Positions 21,190-32,468 of a stretch of DNA of 64,000 nt are shown piece by piece. Position numbers and translations under genes: made by a program. The DNA is from Paralithodes platypus (Eukaryota > Arthropoda > Malacostraca > Decapoda > Lithodidae). How positions within the stretch are numbered: the first letter of the stretch is position 1; each line of letters opens with the position of its first letter. The stretch is from positions 20,623,836 through 20,687,835 of the forward strand of contig CM064495.1 in assembly GCA_032716605.1 (NCBI GenBank). Reading direction: 5' to 3'. Under the pieces are notes generated by a model, which saw only the letters and a list, made by a program, of their open reading frames with translations, was not told the DNA's origin and searched no databases.

Positions 21190-21215
21190 GGTATATATAT
21201 AGATAGATAGATAGA
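21127..21215. repeat. AT microsatellite followed by GATA repeats
   Basis: About 60 bp of (AT)n interrupted by 'ACCGGT', then four GATA units. Confidence 0.9.
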
Positions 21216-21788
21216 TGAAAACTGTTTTTTCCAGCCATGATAAATATGATTTTATCCACGTTAAGGCCTAGGGCCGACCTGTAGGAATCATCGAGTTAAA
21301 CACTACTGTATTTTAGAAACCTCTTCAAAATATGATATTATTTCGGTTTAGTAAAATGGCTTGGGAATATATATAATGTGATAATTATGTATAAAGCACA
21401 CATCTGATTGATAACGTTGATTTTTTTTCCTTTGTCTAAGTATAAAAAAAAAAAAAAAATACATCAATAAAATGAGTTACAAACGAGGTGATCCGGCATT
21501 AATTTCTACTGGTAAATGGTTAATTCTCATAGACTAAAACACAGACAAAAAGGACAGCAAAGCAAAATAGCTCTTCCCACTCTCCACCGCCTCCGGCAAA
21601 CTCCGTACTGGAAATTATTCAAGGAATACCCTTGCATGAGTGAAAATGCACGAAGAAATTTCTTCGGAAAGAGAAAGTATGAACATTATTAGTTAGGCAT
21701 GTAACTTGCCACCTTTTTCTTTCTTTCTGCTTGTCTTTTTGTTGTTGTTTTTATGTTGTTGTTGTAGTACAGCTATAACTACCAGATG
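21216..21788. other. No gene recognised
   Basis: AT-rich DNA with an A-run at 21446-21459 and a TTG-rich stretch near 21730-21765. I see nothing gene-like. Confidence 0.4.
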
Positions 21789-22640
21789 TTAATGTAATCT
21801 ATACTTAAATGAGTTAATGGTAGCATTATTCAGTGACTGATCATAAAGCCTGCTCCAGTTATATAAGTCATCAGTAGAATAGTGCTTGGTATTGTCTCGA
21901 TTTACTTTGTGACTACTGAACTTGAGATTATTTCCTCTGGTAAAGAAATGAGGGGCAATGCAAAATAAGTTTTTCAAGTCCATGATGATAAATCCTTTCA
22001 GTATTTTGAAACATTCTATACATTTACCTCTTGGTCGCCGTTTTTTAAGTGAGAACAGATTCGGTTCCTGCAACCTCTCCTCATAAGAATTGTTTCTGAG
22101 AGAAAGAATACATTTGATAGCTCTTCGCTTTACTGATTCCAACTTGCCAATGTCTCTTGATAAAATGTGTGACTTAAAAGTGAACTACATATTGAAGGTG
22201 AGGACTCGCTTAAATCCTATATACAGTAGTGATAAGAATACTTCTTTTCCTTTGTAACTGAAATTTCTATGAATATACCCTAACATTTTATCTGCTTTCT
22301 TAGTAGCTTCATTGCATTGCTGTGGAAATTCAGATCACTCGAAATTAGAACTCCTATATAACTAGTTACATTATAGTTACCTCAAGTATCCATTATCACA
22401 TAATCATATCTTTTGTTTACTTCCAACCTGCAACACCTGTCATTTTTGTACATTAAATGGCATTTGCCACCTATAGTGAAATATTTGGGAATATTATTCA
22501 AATCCTTCTGCAAGGATAGTCTGTCTTGTTATGTTCAAATAGCATTTCCTATCTTGTGTCATCTGTAAACTTTGATATAATGTTTTCTAACTTTACATAT
22601 ACGTCAGTGATGTATATTATGAAATAACTATTCCATTCAA

Positions 22641-22843
22641 CAGCTGAGCTCTGGAACTCTCTCCCAGAATCAGTCTTTCCCTTTTCCTATGACTTAAATT
22701 GCTTGAAACTCTGTGTCCAGTCATTTTGGCTCGAATGTCCCTTGATTTTGGCCCTGTCACTCTTTCAACTCAGGGGGAGGCACTCGCTACAGACAGTTTT
22801 GCCTTTTGTCTCCCTCATTCACATACAGAAACAAAAATGGTCC
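22641..22843 (+). mobile_element. Jockey-like family H, 3'-end fragment inside the old CR1
   Basis: On the plus strand this reads the family's C-terminal 'LWNSLPESVFPFSYDL' and about 110 bp of 3' untranslated sequence, ending at 'CATACAGAAACAAAAATGG'. CR1 sequence resumes right after it, so it is a later, 5'-truncated insertion. Confidence 0.65.
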
Positions 22844-22880
22844 AAAAACTAATCCCTGTGGGACCCCACTATAATCCATT

Positions 22881-23585
22881 CAACGTTATCTAAGGTAAAT
22901 GCAGCGATACCTATATAGTAACATACTCAGCTGGGGCTGCTCATTGCCGTGTGTGGCAGTTGTGTCCGATTTTGTCAATTTTGTAGTACCTTTATCTTAT
23001 ATTGACCTTAAACAAAAAATTCTATAGCTTTTCTAATATAGTTATTGGGCATTTTTGCTGTACAATATTATCCACATGAGTTATTTACATGGATATATGA
23101 GTTTGCATGATAATAAGTAATCTACTTGCTAACTCAACATAAATCACACATTCAAGGAAGCCTTTTAAATAGCTAAGGGAAATACTTAGTTTTAACCTAA
23201 GTTGAATATCTTAATTGTTGTTTACATTTATAGTTATATCATATTATTATAAAATTTTAACTGATCCCCTTAGATTTCGGTGTTGCTAAATATTTATATG
23301 AGCTACTTTAACAGCTGTTTTTAATGTGCGAGTGTATTCGAGTTTTTAAGTATATTAATTTGACATTATTACCATGCAAACTCATATCCATTTAAATAAT
23401 GCATGTGGATGATATTGTGCAACACAAATGCCCAATAGCTATACTAGAAAAGCAATGAACAATATTGTTTTAAGGTCACTATATAATAAAGGTACCATAA
23501 AATTGACAAAATCGGACACAACTGCCAACAGCCAATCAGTGAATGTTGCCATCTAGGTATCGCTGCTTTTACCCAGATAGCGTTG
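22881..23585. mobile_element. DNA element with about 240-bp terminal inverted repeats
   Basis: The left arm (22881 to about 23125) and right arm (about 23340 to 23585) are inverted copies starting 'CAACGYTATCT' and sharing 'GCAGCGATACCTA', 'GTGTCCGATTTTGTCAATTT' and 'GAGTTTGCATG'. The central 215 bp is AT-rich and non-coding. It sits within the decayed CR1. A clear target duplication is not visible. Confidence 0.7.
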
Positions 23586-23654
23586 AAAGGAGTATAGACA
23601 CTGTTGACCAGGCAGAGGAGGCACCATTTTTTATAACTTTCTGTTTCCTGTTGA

Positions 23655-23869
23655 TTAACCCTTACAGTACCGATGATGTCTCTTTGATTTGATTTCACTT
23701 TAATTTAGAAGATTTTATGAAGCTTAGGGAAGCTATATGGTAGCTAAAACGATTAATTGAAATAGTCAGTAGCCTTTTAATTTATAGGGGTCCTTCCTAA
23801 GCTGAGTAAAATCGTCAAATAGTTACCAAAATATAATGGAAATGTCGCCTCCAGTACTGAATGGGTTAG
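23655..23869. mobile_element. TTAA-flanked element, family 1 copy d (short form)
   Basis: TTAA at 23655-23658. The right site reads TTAG at 23866-23869. Ends are 'CCCTTACAGTACCGATGA' and its inverted counterpart. The body is about 207 bp, without a nested repeat. Confidence 0.65.
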
Positions 23870-24620
23870 TCTTTGATCTAAAATGTTATATTAACTGTGA
23901 TATTTACATTTTGTTTTACTCTAACCATTAATTTATTGTAAGGCACCTGTCAAAAGCTTTCCTGGAAGTCCAAGTACACTATATCAAAAGCTTTGCCCGT
24001 ATCATGTGTCTTGGATACATTGTTATAACATTCTATCAGGTTTGTTAGTAAGGACCTACCTCTTTTAAGGCCATGTTGTGTATCTGCAATTTATTTATGA
24101 TTTTCCACATATGCTACATTATCCCTAAGTATTGAATCAATCAACTTTCCTATAAATGATGTTAAACTGATTAGTCTGTGGTTTTCTGTCGGATTCGTTC
24201 TACCTTTCTTATGTTGGCAGTTTCCCAGTCGTGTGGAACTACCCCTTGTTTGAGTGACACTTTGAACATTGTTGTTAGGTGTTTAGCTATCTTATTTTAT
24301 AACTTGTTTGCATTACTCTGGGATAGTATTGATCAGGGCCGCGACTTTTATTGATTTTGGTGTTATTTATTGGAGCTAATACTTAAGCTTCTGTAAATAT
24401 AAGTCCTACAATTCAATGGTCACACTTTATTATGGGAAAATCTATTGTACAATAATTGTTCTCCATTTTATGGACTGAACTGAAAATACGATTAAAGATT
24501 ACAGCTATCTCTTCGTTGTCTGTTATTATATCGCCCTCTTCATTTATCAAGGCCCTATTCCTGTTTGATTTTTATGATTAATCTTGAACAACTTAGATTG
24601 CTTCCACTAGTATTAGCAAT

Positions 24621-24920
24621 ACAAATTTCAGAATGTCTTTTTGCTTGTCTACCTGTTTATTTTTCTTCTAGCATTAAAGTATTGTCAATTCATTTCAGGG
24701 CTATTTCTATTTTTCTAACACTTGTGAAGTCTTATATTTATTCCTATTTGCTGATATCACTTCATTGTTCGTCCATGGTGGCCTGTTGTGGGTGACATCA
24801 TTTCCGTGGCTCACCAATATTAAGGGGAACCCCAGCCTGCTCTCCAAAACACCTTCTCTTTCTATCAATATATTATACTACAAACACGTTTCATACCATA
24901 CTACTTTTTCAAAGAAACAA
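24621..24920. other. No gene recognised
   Basis: Short AT-rich stretch between the old CR1 and the poly(A) end of the Jockey-type element. Confidence 0.4.
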
Positions 24921-26687
24921 TTTTTTTTTTTTTTTTTTTTTAAGAGACAATGAACGGAGGAAGGAAAAACACAGATAAAACAAAAAAGTCCATGTGCCTA
25001 AAGGCATCCTCCATTCATAAAATGTTTGTAACAACTGGATTTAAACATTTGTAGATTGTAAGTTTGTGGAAAGCAATTCGAGGGAAGTGAATTCCAAAGA
25101 GTAGTAGCTCTGGGGATAAATGAATTCTGATAAGCAGAAGTTCTGCATTGTTGAGGAGAAAGTGTAAATTCATGGGCGCTCTCAGCTGCCCTAGTTCTAC
25201 GGGGAAAGATGTGGAGAGGCGGCACAATTGAAGCAAGTTCCTCGGAACTATTGCTGTGAAAATATCTGTAGAATAATGCAAGGGATGCAACGTTTCTTCG
25301 TATGGATAATGCAAGAAGGTCCTATGTGATTGCAGGGTTATTGATTAATCTAATAGCTTTATTTTGAATTTTGTCCAACTGCCTCAATGCAACCACTCCA
25401 CTTCCACCCCACAGAGGTGAACAGTAATCCATCTGAGAACGCACATGACTTTTATATATTACGGCCAACTGCTCGTCAGTGAAGAATTCTCGAACTCTGT
25501 ACAGGAGTCCCAGATTTTTAGAGGCATTCTTAGCAATGCTTCTAACATAATGTGTCCAGCTCAAGTTAGTAGTTAATGTTACACCGAGAATGTCAATACT
25601 AGGGGAAGTGGGAATATTTACATAATTAAAAAATATATGGGAGTCAGTGAGATTCTGTTGGTTAGAAAATTGAATGTACTTGGTTTTCTGTGCATTAAAG
25701 GAAACTAGATTCCTTTGTCCCCATTCAATAATTCTAGAAAGGTCCTGGTTCAGAGAAATTGCAGTGTTTATTTTTGAATTTATAAGATCGGGTTGGGTGA
25801 AAGAATTGGTAAATGTGAAGGAACTGTGGAGTGTTGAGTCATCTGCGTAGGAATGTATTGGATTATGAGTGGTAGATATGAGATCATTGATATGAATGAG
25901 GAACAGAGTTGGGGCCAAAACTGATCCCTGGGGAACACCAGCATTTATTGAGTGAAATTGAGAATATAGGCCATCTACCATTTCACATATTTTTCTGTTA
26001 TGAAGATAAGAAGAAATTAGTGGAAATAATGATGCAAGGCCGTAGTGTGACATCTTCGACAATAAGGATTGATGCCAGACTCTATCAAATGCCTTTGATA
26101 TATCCAGTGCTATTGTATGTGTTTCACCATGTTGGTCTCTAGCTTGGTTGATTTGATGCGTAAGAAGGCAAAGAATGTCTGCAGTTGATCGACATCGTCT
26201 AAAACCATATTGCCTATCACTGATTAATTTATTATTCTCAAGATGCTTAATTATGTGATTATTAATATAATTTCAAAGACTTTACCAAGAGTGGAAGTTA
26301 TAGCTATTGGTCTGTAGTTTGATGGATCTGAAGAGGCACCTTTTTTAGGAACTGGATGGATGTTTGCTTCTTTCAAGGGTACTGGGAAGCATGAGGTATG
26401 AGTACACAGACGGAATTTTTTTGCCAATTTTGCGAGCACCAAGGAGCAATTCTTAAGTACTATTGGAGGAATTTCATCTGGACCAGGAGCCTTATCTACT
26501 GAGAGATTCTGCAAAATAGTTTTGACATGTCTGGTGTGGATCTTAAGTGAGGGAATTTCAGGCGAATTAAAATTAAGTACAGGGACATCTTTATTTATTT
26601 CATCTAAGGTTGAGTTGGTGGAGAAAATATCCGCAAGAAGGTTAGCTTTACCTCGTGGGTCACTTACAAGATTGCCAGTCGGAGATT
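24921..26687 (-). pseudogene. Jockey-type retrotransposon G: RT half, 3' end and poly(A)
   Basis: The minus-strand frame continues from the endonuclease half. Blocks are 'DKAPGPDEIPPIVLKNC' (near 26460), 'SNYRPIAITS' (near 26305), 'SKAFDRVWH' (near 26085), 'AGVPQGSVLAP' (near 25930), YADD (near 25845) and a C-terminus ending at 24998. A 22-bp T-run at 24921-24942 is the poly(A) tail on this strand. Breaks are two one-base deletions, near 26686 and 26270, and an in-frame TAG at 25322-25324. It is otherwise well preserved, so it is fairly young. The APE-type nuclease, the RT without RNase H and the poly(A) tail all fit the Jockey clade. Confidence 0.85.
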
Positions 26688-27848
26688 TTAAGATGGTGGA
26701 ATGGATGAAGCAGTAGTGAAGTTGGATTTGAATGAGTTAAGAGTAGACCAAAATATTTTGTTATCATTTGGATTATTTAGAAGTTTATTTGCCTGCTTGT
26801 GGAGAAAGTTTGATTTAGTTAGGTTTAATACAGTTTTGGCATGATTTCTGATGTTTCTAAAGTAATTAAAGGCTTCATGTGTTTTTGATATTGTGTATGC
26901 AATGTAGGCTATTGCTTTTTGTTTAGTTACTCTAGCACAATTATGGTCAAACCATTTAGGTGAATTAGATCTTTTACTGCACTTTTGATGAGGAATAAAA
27001 GTTTCCATTCCAATTTTTACAAAATCTTGTATGTGGCTCAAGGTGGAGTGTGCATCATTAGAAAAGAAAGAGGACCAGGGAATATCAATAAAGAAACCTT
27101 GAAGACCCTCCCAGTCTGCCCTATCGTAATGCCATTTAGTCACCAAAACAGGTTCAGAGTGGGAAGGTGTGGTAGGTGATAGACAGGTGGCCTGTATCAG
27201 ACAGTGATCAGAAGATCCAAGCGGGGACCTCACTGTAACATCATAATTTTCTGAATTGGTTGTTAAAAATAAGTCCAGTAGGTGGGAATTTTGATTAGGA
27301 TTATCTGGTACACGGGTGGGTTGGTTGACTAGTTGAGTGAGATTAAATGAGTCTGCAAATAGCTCACATTCAAGACCAGCATCATCAGTCCTGGCTGAAT
27401 GATATATGTATTTAAATTTACCAGCAGAAATTAATTTGTATATAGAATAATCAAAATAGGGACAATTGAAACCAGTAACCTCCTCCAGGGCAATTTCAGA
27501 TTTTGCGAAGCAACATACACCTCCTTTAGGTGTGAAATTTTGGAGCAGTTGATAACCTGGAAAATTAAATCTAGACGTGTCAGATGTGGATGTTACTTGA
27601 GTCTCTGTCAAAAAAAGGAGAGTAGGGGATTGTGCTTGAAGAAATTGGTGTACAGAATTGATGTTAGAGTGAAGTCCCCTTATATTACTAAAGAAAAAGC
27701 TGCACCGACGAGCAGCTTTGGGACGTTGCAATGCTCTTGACACAGTCGCATGATGACGACCGGGAGGGCCCTGTGTCAATGACCCAACCCTGCCGGGGGT
27801 GGATATCCGAGGGACCACCAGGTTTGCTCTTAACAATTGTACTGCCAT
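26688..27848 (-). CDS. Jockey-type retrotransposon G: endonuclease half, with internal deletion
   Basis: This 386-codon frame gives the N-terminal part of ORF2, an APE-like endonuclease that nicks target DNA. Visible motifs are 'SNIRGLHSN' (residue ~55), 'LFLTETQV' (~78) and 'LGSSDHCLI' (~200). The usual 'GDFN' block, which carries catalytic residues between the TET and SDH motifs, is absent. The frame jumps from 'KYIYHSA' straight to 'RTDDAGLECELF', so an in-frame deletion has removed it and the nuclease should be inactive. The start at 27848 is simply the first ATG in frame. The frame ends by a one-base deletion and the RT half continues at 26687. Confidence 0.75.
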   Translation of the reverse strand: MAVQLLRANLVVPRISTPGRVGSLTQGPPGRHHATVSRALQRPKAARRCSFFFSNIRGLHSNINSVHQFLQAQSPTLLFLTETQVTSTSDTSRFNFPGYQLLQNFTPKGGVCCFAKSEIALEEVTGFNCPYFDYSIYKLISAGKFKYIYHSARTDDAGLECELFADSFNLTQLVNQPTRVPDNPNQNSHLLDLFLTTNSENYDVTVRSPLGSSDHCLIQATCLSPTTPSHSEPVLVTKWHYDRADWEGLQGFFIDIPWSSFFSNDAHSTLSHIQDFVKIGMETFIPHQKCSKRSNSPKWFDHNCARVTKQKAIAYIAYTISKTHEAFNYFRNIRNHAKTVLNLTKSNFLHKQANKLLNNPNDNKIFWSTLNSFKSNFTTASSIPPS

Positions 27849-28009
27849 ATTTATTAGGTAAGTGTATGGTGTTACATGTATGATATGTAGTGGGAAGAGT
27901 AGTGTTTTATGGATAGAGGATAGCGATGTAGGGCAATGTCGTGAAGTTGGATGTGTATGTTATATAAAGAGGGTTTTCCTGATACCCCTGATGTGTGAGG
28001 CAGAAAGAT
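27849..28009. other. Short spacer between two head-to-head Jockey-like elements
   Basis: Sequence upstream of both the minus-strand Jockey G and the plus-strand copy H2. It may contain 5' untranslated sequence of either. No ORF1 is recognisable. Confidence 0.3.
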
Positions 28010-29715
28010 ATGTATCCAGCTACCAAGGCCTGGGAGAGAAAATGGAATTCAGGCTATTCCCTGAGTCTCCCGAAACCTTGGCGGTAGCACTTCCCTGGGC
28101 GGGGCTGCCTACCCCTACTACCTACATGACAAGGACCAACGACCCGCCTCGGAGTCACCATTGGTTGGGGGGGGGGCAGAAATGCTCCCTAGTGGTTTGG
28201 CCCCTGGTACCGACTTGTCAAAATGCTCTGGATCATTATCTTCCACGCTTATTATAAATGTCTGCAATATTCTTGGCTTTTCCTCTAACTTCCACTCTGT
28301 TGAACACCACCTCTCCTCTGCCAACCCTGATCTTCTCTTTCTCACCGAAACCCAGTTGTCTGGGACTACTGACAGCAAACCCTTTTTTGTATCCTCCTAC
28401 TATCTCTATCCTCAGTTTCAAGCCAAAAGTGGATGTTGTGTAGGCCTATATGTGTGCAACAATCTTGCTTTCTCTCGTGTTCCCGACTTTGATTCTTTTG
28501 AATTCTCAACTCTGACTAAAGCACTCTTGTTACTCTCAAACTAAATACTTCTACGTTGTTTATCTTTCCCCTAAGTCTACTAACTATCAAAAATTCTTCG
28601 ACTATCTAACTTTTAAAGTGGAACACATTCTATCCATCTCTCCTTTCACATAAATCTCCATCATAGGAGATTTTACTGTTCACCACCGCCAATGGCTCTC
28701 CTCCCACTTCACTGACCAACCTGGTGAACCAGCCTACATCTTTTCTATCCTAAATTATCTAGAGCATAGAGATACAATGAGAAACGATGCCTTACAAAAA
28801 TAGGAAAAGTGGGGAATAGGCCTGAGTAAATACATACATACACATACAGTTGCTTCTTGATTAATTTAGGTGTGTTAGATAATTATAAACTAAGCAGTTC
28901 TATTAGCCCAGCACCCTACTCCAATTCCTGACCACCTTGAAGATCGGCCCAACATTCTTGACATATTTCTACCCTCTAATCCTTCTACTTACACTGTAAA
29001 ACTTTTCTCTCCGTTGGGCTCCTCCAATCACAACCTTATTTCTGTTACCCGTCCTATCTCTCCAGTACAACGATCTGATCCTGCCAGCCGCTTGTGGCAC
29101 TATAGTGCTGCCGACTGGGAGACTCTTCGGCAGTACTTCTTTGATTTCCCATGGAATGATATTTGCTTCCGTGGCCGGGAACCCTCTGAGTGCGCTTAGC
29201 GCATTACCGAGGTAATCCTCTCGGGCATTAGGCATACATTCCATTTTCTTTATCTCAGTCTAATGCAAAAAAATCTTGGTGTACTCACACTTTTGTTTGC
29301 AATAAGGAAGAAGCATTCAAACTGTATCATCGCCTTCAAACTCAAGAATCTCGAGCTCCTTATGTTTCTGGCCAGAATCAAGCAAAATCTGTTCTTTGAC
29401 TAGCCAAAAATTCTTTCATCAATAACAAGTGTTCTGAACTTTCCAACTCTAGCTCTTCCCAAGCTTTCTGGCATCTAGCCAAAAACCTCTCCAACAATTT
29501 TACTTCCTTGTCTTTCCCTCTTTTTTTTCCGCTCTGACGGCACTATCCTCAATTCTTCTGACAAAGCTGAACACTTCGGTCAAACATTTGCTAAAAATTC
29601 CACCTTGGATGATTCTAGTGCAATTCCTCCCTCTTCACTCCCCTCTCACTTACTTATGCCCAGTATCATAATCACTTCTAAGGATGTACACTCACGCATA
29701 CTAAAAGTTGCTCAG
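28010..29715 (+). pseudogene. Jockey-like family H, copy H2: endonuclease half
   Basis: The plus strand gives an APE-like endonuclease in pieces: 'LLFLTETQLSG' near 28332, 'IIGDFTVHHRQWL' near 28660 (GDFN reads GDFT) and '[11 protein letters not shown]' near 29015 (SDH reads SNH). The linker continues toward the RT and stops near 29715 in 'IIITSKDVHS', so the RT is lost. A foreign segment of about 150 bp interrupts it at roughly 28763-28910. Several stops and shifts are present. It is the 5' complement of copy H1 at 34496-36480. Confidence 0.7.
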
Positions 29716-30057
29716 GGGTGGGTCCTTCCTTCCCCTACTCCACCCTGGATAGGTGGAAGGAGAGAGCCGGGTTCAAGTCTACCCCCACCTTCCACCCCCA
29801 AACTATCCCCAACTGCCCCACCTTCCTTCTCTAGCTGGCAGTTAGTGATTGAAGACGATTGTTCTCATGTATTGTAAATTATTGCTAAACCATCTTTGCA
29901 CATGCTTACAATGGCCAACATTTAAATTTTTCGGAGTGTATTAATACAATATACTGTATAATTGTATTCTCAAAATGAGTCTATACACAACGTGGGTTAC
30001 AAGAATCTGGCTAAACATTTTGCTATGAACCACATTGTCAATCCCTTTGCATATTTA
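29716..30057. other. No gene recognised
   Basis: Unique sequence; C-rich near 29770-29830, then AT-rich. I see nothing in it. Confidence 0.4.
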
Positions 30058-30274
30058 ACATAAGAACATAAGAACATAAGAAAATGGGAGTCTGCAGAAA
30101 GCCGATTGGCCTAAGCAAGGCAGATCCCTGTCCCACACAACCCCAATTACAAAGCCCAATTATAGGCTCCACACTCTAATACCCTGAGGATCATCTTACC
30201 AAACCGGTTATAGATTAACGCAGGATTACGGGGGTCTGCAGAGCGCTGATTGGCCCAACCCGGCTGATCCCCCT
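30058..30274 (-). mobile_element. CR1-type element D, 3' untranslated region and 8-bp tail
   Basis: Runs from the stop of the RT to a tail of three TTCTTATG units (30058-30084 in plus orientation: ACATAAGA repeats). Short 8-bp direct repeats at the 3' end are characteristic of CR1 elements. Confidence 0.75.
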
Positions 30275-31615
30275 TCACACCCAACCCTTCTCGTCCATAT
30301 GCTTATCCAATTTTTTCTTAAAGCTCCCTATCGTTCTTGATCCCACTATATCACTTGGTAGCCTATTCCACCCATCTACAACTCTGTTACCAAACCAATA
30401 TTTGCCTATATCTTTTCTGAAACGAAATTTATCTAATTTGAAACCATTGGTACGAGTTCTTTCGCTATCACTGAGCTTTAGTACATTTGTCATGTCCCCT
30501 TTGTTAATCCCACTAACCCACTTGAACACCTCTATCATATCCCCTCTAACTCTGCATCTCTCTAACGAATGTAAACCTAATTTCTTCAACCTTTCTTCAT
30601 ACGGAAAATTTCTAATATTATGGATCATTTTTGTCATTCTACGCTGAATTCTCTCAAATGAATCTATGTCCATTCTGTAATAAGGACACCAAAATTGGAC
30701 AGCATAATCCATATGGGGTCTCACTAATGACAAGTAAAGTTTTAAGATAACATCAGCAGTTCTGTTACTCACACTCCTAGAGATGAACCCGAGAATCCTG
30801 TTTGCCTTATTACGAACGCTTATACACTGTTTTCTAGGCTTCAAATCATTGCTAACAAACACACCTACATCTTTCTCGCAGTCTGAATTTTCTAATTCTA
30901 AATTAGCTAGTTTATATTTAACATTTGTTTGCATCTTCCCTATCTTTAATACCTTGCATTTGTCAATGTTAAACTTCATCTGCCAATTTACTGACCATTC
31001 ATGTAAGGTATCTAGATCCCTTTGGAGGCACTCTATATCGCTATCTGAATCAATTGATCTCCCCATTTTAGTATCGTCTGCGAATTTACTTATCCTACTA
31101 GTTATACCTAAATCTAGGTCATTTATGTATATAAGAAACAACAGGGGACCTAATACCGATCCCTGGGGGACACCACTTTTGACTGCTCCCCACTCTGACT
31201 TGGTACCATTTATGCTGACTCTCTGTTTCCTACCAATTAGCCATGACCTAATCCATCCCAACAACGACCCTCCTATTCCATGTGCCTCAACCTTTCTCAT
31301 CAATCTCTCATGAGGGACTCTGTCGAAAGCTTTACTGAAATCTAAATATATAATATCATATGACTTGTCACTATCTACTGCTTCATATACCTCTGAGAAA
31401 AAGCTAAGCAAATTATTAAGGCAAGAACGTCCCTGAGTGAATCCATGCTGAGAAGAATTTATTAAGTTAAATTTTACTAAGTGGCTTCTAATTTTCCTAG
31501 CAATAATGGACTCTAGCAACTTTCCTATGATTGATGTGAGACTAATGGGACGGTAATTGGATGCTATCGATTTATCACCTTTTTGAAGATCGGAACTACA
31601 TTTGCAAGCTTCCAA
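30275..31615 (-). CDS. CR1-type element D: reverse transcriptase, open frame
   Basis: This 446-codon frame covers almost the whole RT: 'SNYRPISLTSIIGKL', 'YLDFSKAFDRVPH', 'SGVPQGSVLGPLLF', the active site FADD (near 31080), a conserved thumb and the C-terminal 'GSRTIGSFKKKLDKHMDE' block that ends CR1 ORF2. No stop or lost catalytic residue is seen. The apparent start is not a true start: the frame continues upstream into 31580-32100 after a single missing base in a T5 run (31580-31584, plus strand). A shorter relative lies at 53655-54060. The 'GSRTIGSF' C-terminus and 8-bp tail place it in CR1. It may encode an active enzyme if the indel is an assembly error. Confidence 0.85.
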   Translation of the reverse strand: MEACKCSSDLQKGDKSIASNYRPISLTSIIGKLLESIIARKIRSHLVKFNLINSSQHGFTQGRSCLNNLLSFFSEVYEAVDSDKSYDIIYLDFSKAFDRVPHERLMRKVEAHGIGGSLLGWIRSWLIGRKQRVSINGTKSEWGAVKSGVPQGSVLGPLLFLIYINDLDLGITSRISKFADDTKMGRSIDSDSDIECLQRDLDTLHEWSVNWQMKFNIDKCKVLKIGKMQTNVKYKLANLELENSDCEKDVGVFVSNDLKPRKQCISVRNKANRILGFISRSVSNRTADVILKLYLSLVRPHMDYAVQFWCPYYRMDIDSFERIQRRMTKMIHNIRNFPYEERLKKLGLHSLERCRVRGDMIEVFKWVSGINKGDMTNVLKLSDSERTRTNGFKLDKFRFRKDIGKYWFGNRVVDGWNRLPSDIVGSRTIGSFKKKLDKHMDEKGWV

Positions 31616-32127
31616 GCTTCTGGAACTAAACCTGTTTCTAATGACTTGTTAAATATAAATGCTAATGGACTACTTAACTCATCTCTGCATTCTTTTAATA
31701 CTCTAGCATATACCTCGTCAGGACCAGGCGATTTTTGAGGTTTCAGTCTGTCAATTTCCTTAAGCACATCATTTCTACTTATACTAACTGTACTTAACAT
31801 ATTTTCTATACTATCACTATATACCATATTGACTTCTGGAATCTGTGCCAAATTTTCATTAGTGAAAACGGAAAGAAACTGACTATTTAATGTACTGCAC
31901 ATTTCTAAATCATTTTCTGTTATTTCTCCTATTGAAGTTTTTAGGGGGCCTATTACATCTCTAACTTTAGATTTATATAGTTGGTAAAAAGCTTTAGGGT
32001 GCAACTCCTCAGTCCTGCATCTCCATATGTCGTTGCTCCCTGCGTTGAGGAAGATGATGGGGTCCTCCCCACTCACTTCCATGACAGCATCTATCTTCAT
32101 ACTTGAATGAGCTTACCTCGTTGTCTG
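31580..32127 (-). pseudogene. CR1-type element D: ORF1 esterase remnant fused to the RT linker
   Basis: Minus-strand frame 32100 to 31564. The N-terminal 30 residues contain 'DPIIFLNAGSNDI' (32029-32068), the GxND block of an SGNH/GDSL esterase of the kind known in CR1 ORF1. It then runs directly into the RT linker ('HPKAFYQLYKSKVRDVIGPL') and the 'KSPGPDEVYARVLKECRDEL' block. The rest of ORF1 and the whole endonuclease are missing, so this is an internal deletion product. The 5' boundary is the AT microsatellite. Confidence 0.7.
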
Positions 32128-32129
32128 CT

Positions 32130-32174
32130 ATATGATATATATATTATATATATATATAATATATAATATATATA

Positions 32175-32238
<64 letters not shown>
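32130..32238. repeat. AT microsatellite
   Basis: About 105 bp of nearly pure (AT)n. Confidence 0.95.
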
Positions 32239-32240
<2 letters not shown>

Positions 32241-32251
32241 TAGCATAGAAC

Positions 32252-32468
32252 CATAGACTACAGTAGATCTGGACATGACACGAAATTGGAATTTTGCAGT
32301 AAGGGACCCAAAATCGGAGAACGAACCCCCAAGTTCGAACCTCGGAACCGCGCAAATATTAATTTTTTGCGGTTTTGACGTTCGAACTAGGGGGTTCGTT
32401 TTCCAATTTTGGGTCTCTTACTGCAAAGTTCCATTTTTGTGTCAAGTCCAGATCTACTGTAGTCTATG
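32252..32468. mobile_element. 217-bp near-perfect palindrome (foldback MITE)
   Basis: The arms start with 'CATAGACTACAGTAGATCTGG' at 32252 and its exact complement ending at 32468. They match over about 105 bp each with some 10-15 mismatches and a loop of a few bases near 32360. No coding capacity is present. Confidence 0.8.

Larger units (their letters stand above)
21789..24620 (-). pseudogene. Old CR1-type retrotransposon, heavily decayed and invaded
   Basis: Reading the minus strand from right to left gives successive CR1 ORF2 pieces: a linker ('ALINEEGDIITDNEEIA' near 24510-24560), 'LTSFIGKLIDSIL' near 24120-24180, 'HGLKRGRSLLTNLIECYN' near 24020-24080, 'YSGVPQG' near 22855-22875, 'ISKFTDDTR' near 22560, and an open C-terminal block at 22142-21789 ('EERLQEPNLFSLKKRR'). 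Many stops and indels are present. It is interrupted by a Jockey-like fragment (22641-22843), a long-inverted-repeat element (22881-23585) and a TTAA MITE (23655-23869). Confidence 0.7.
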
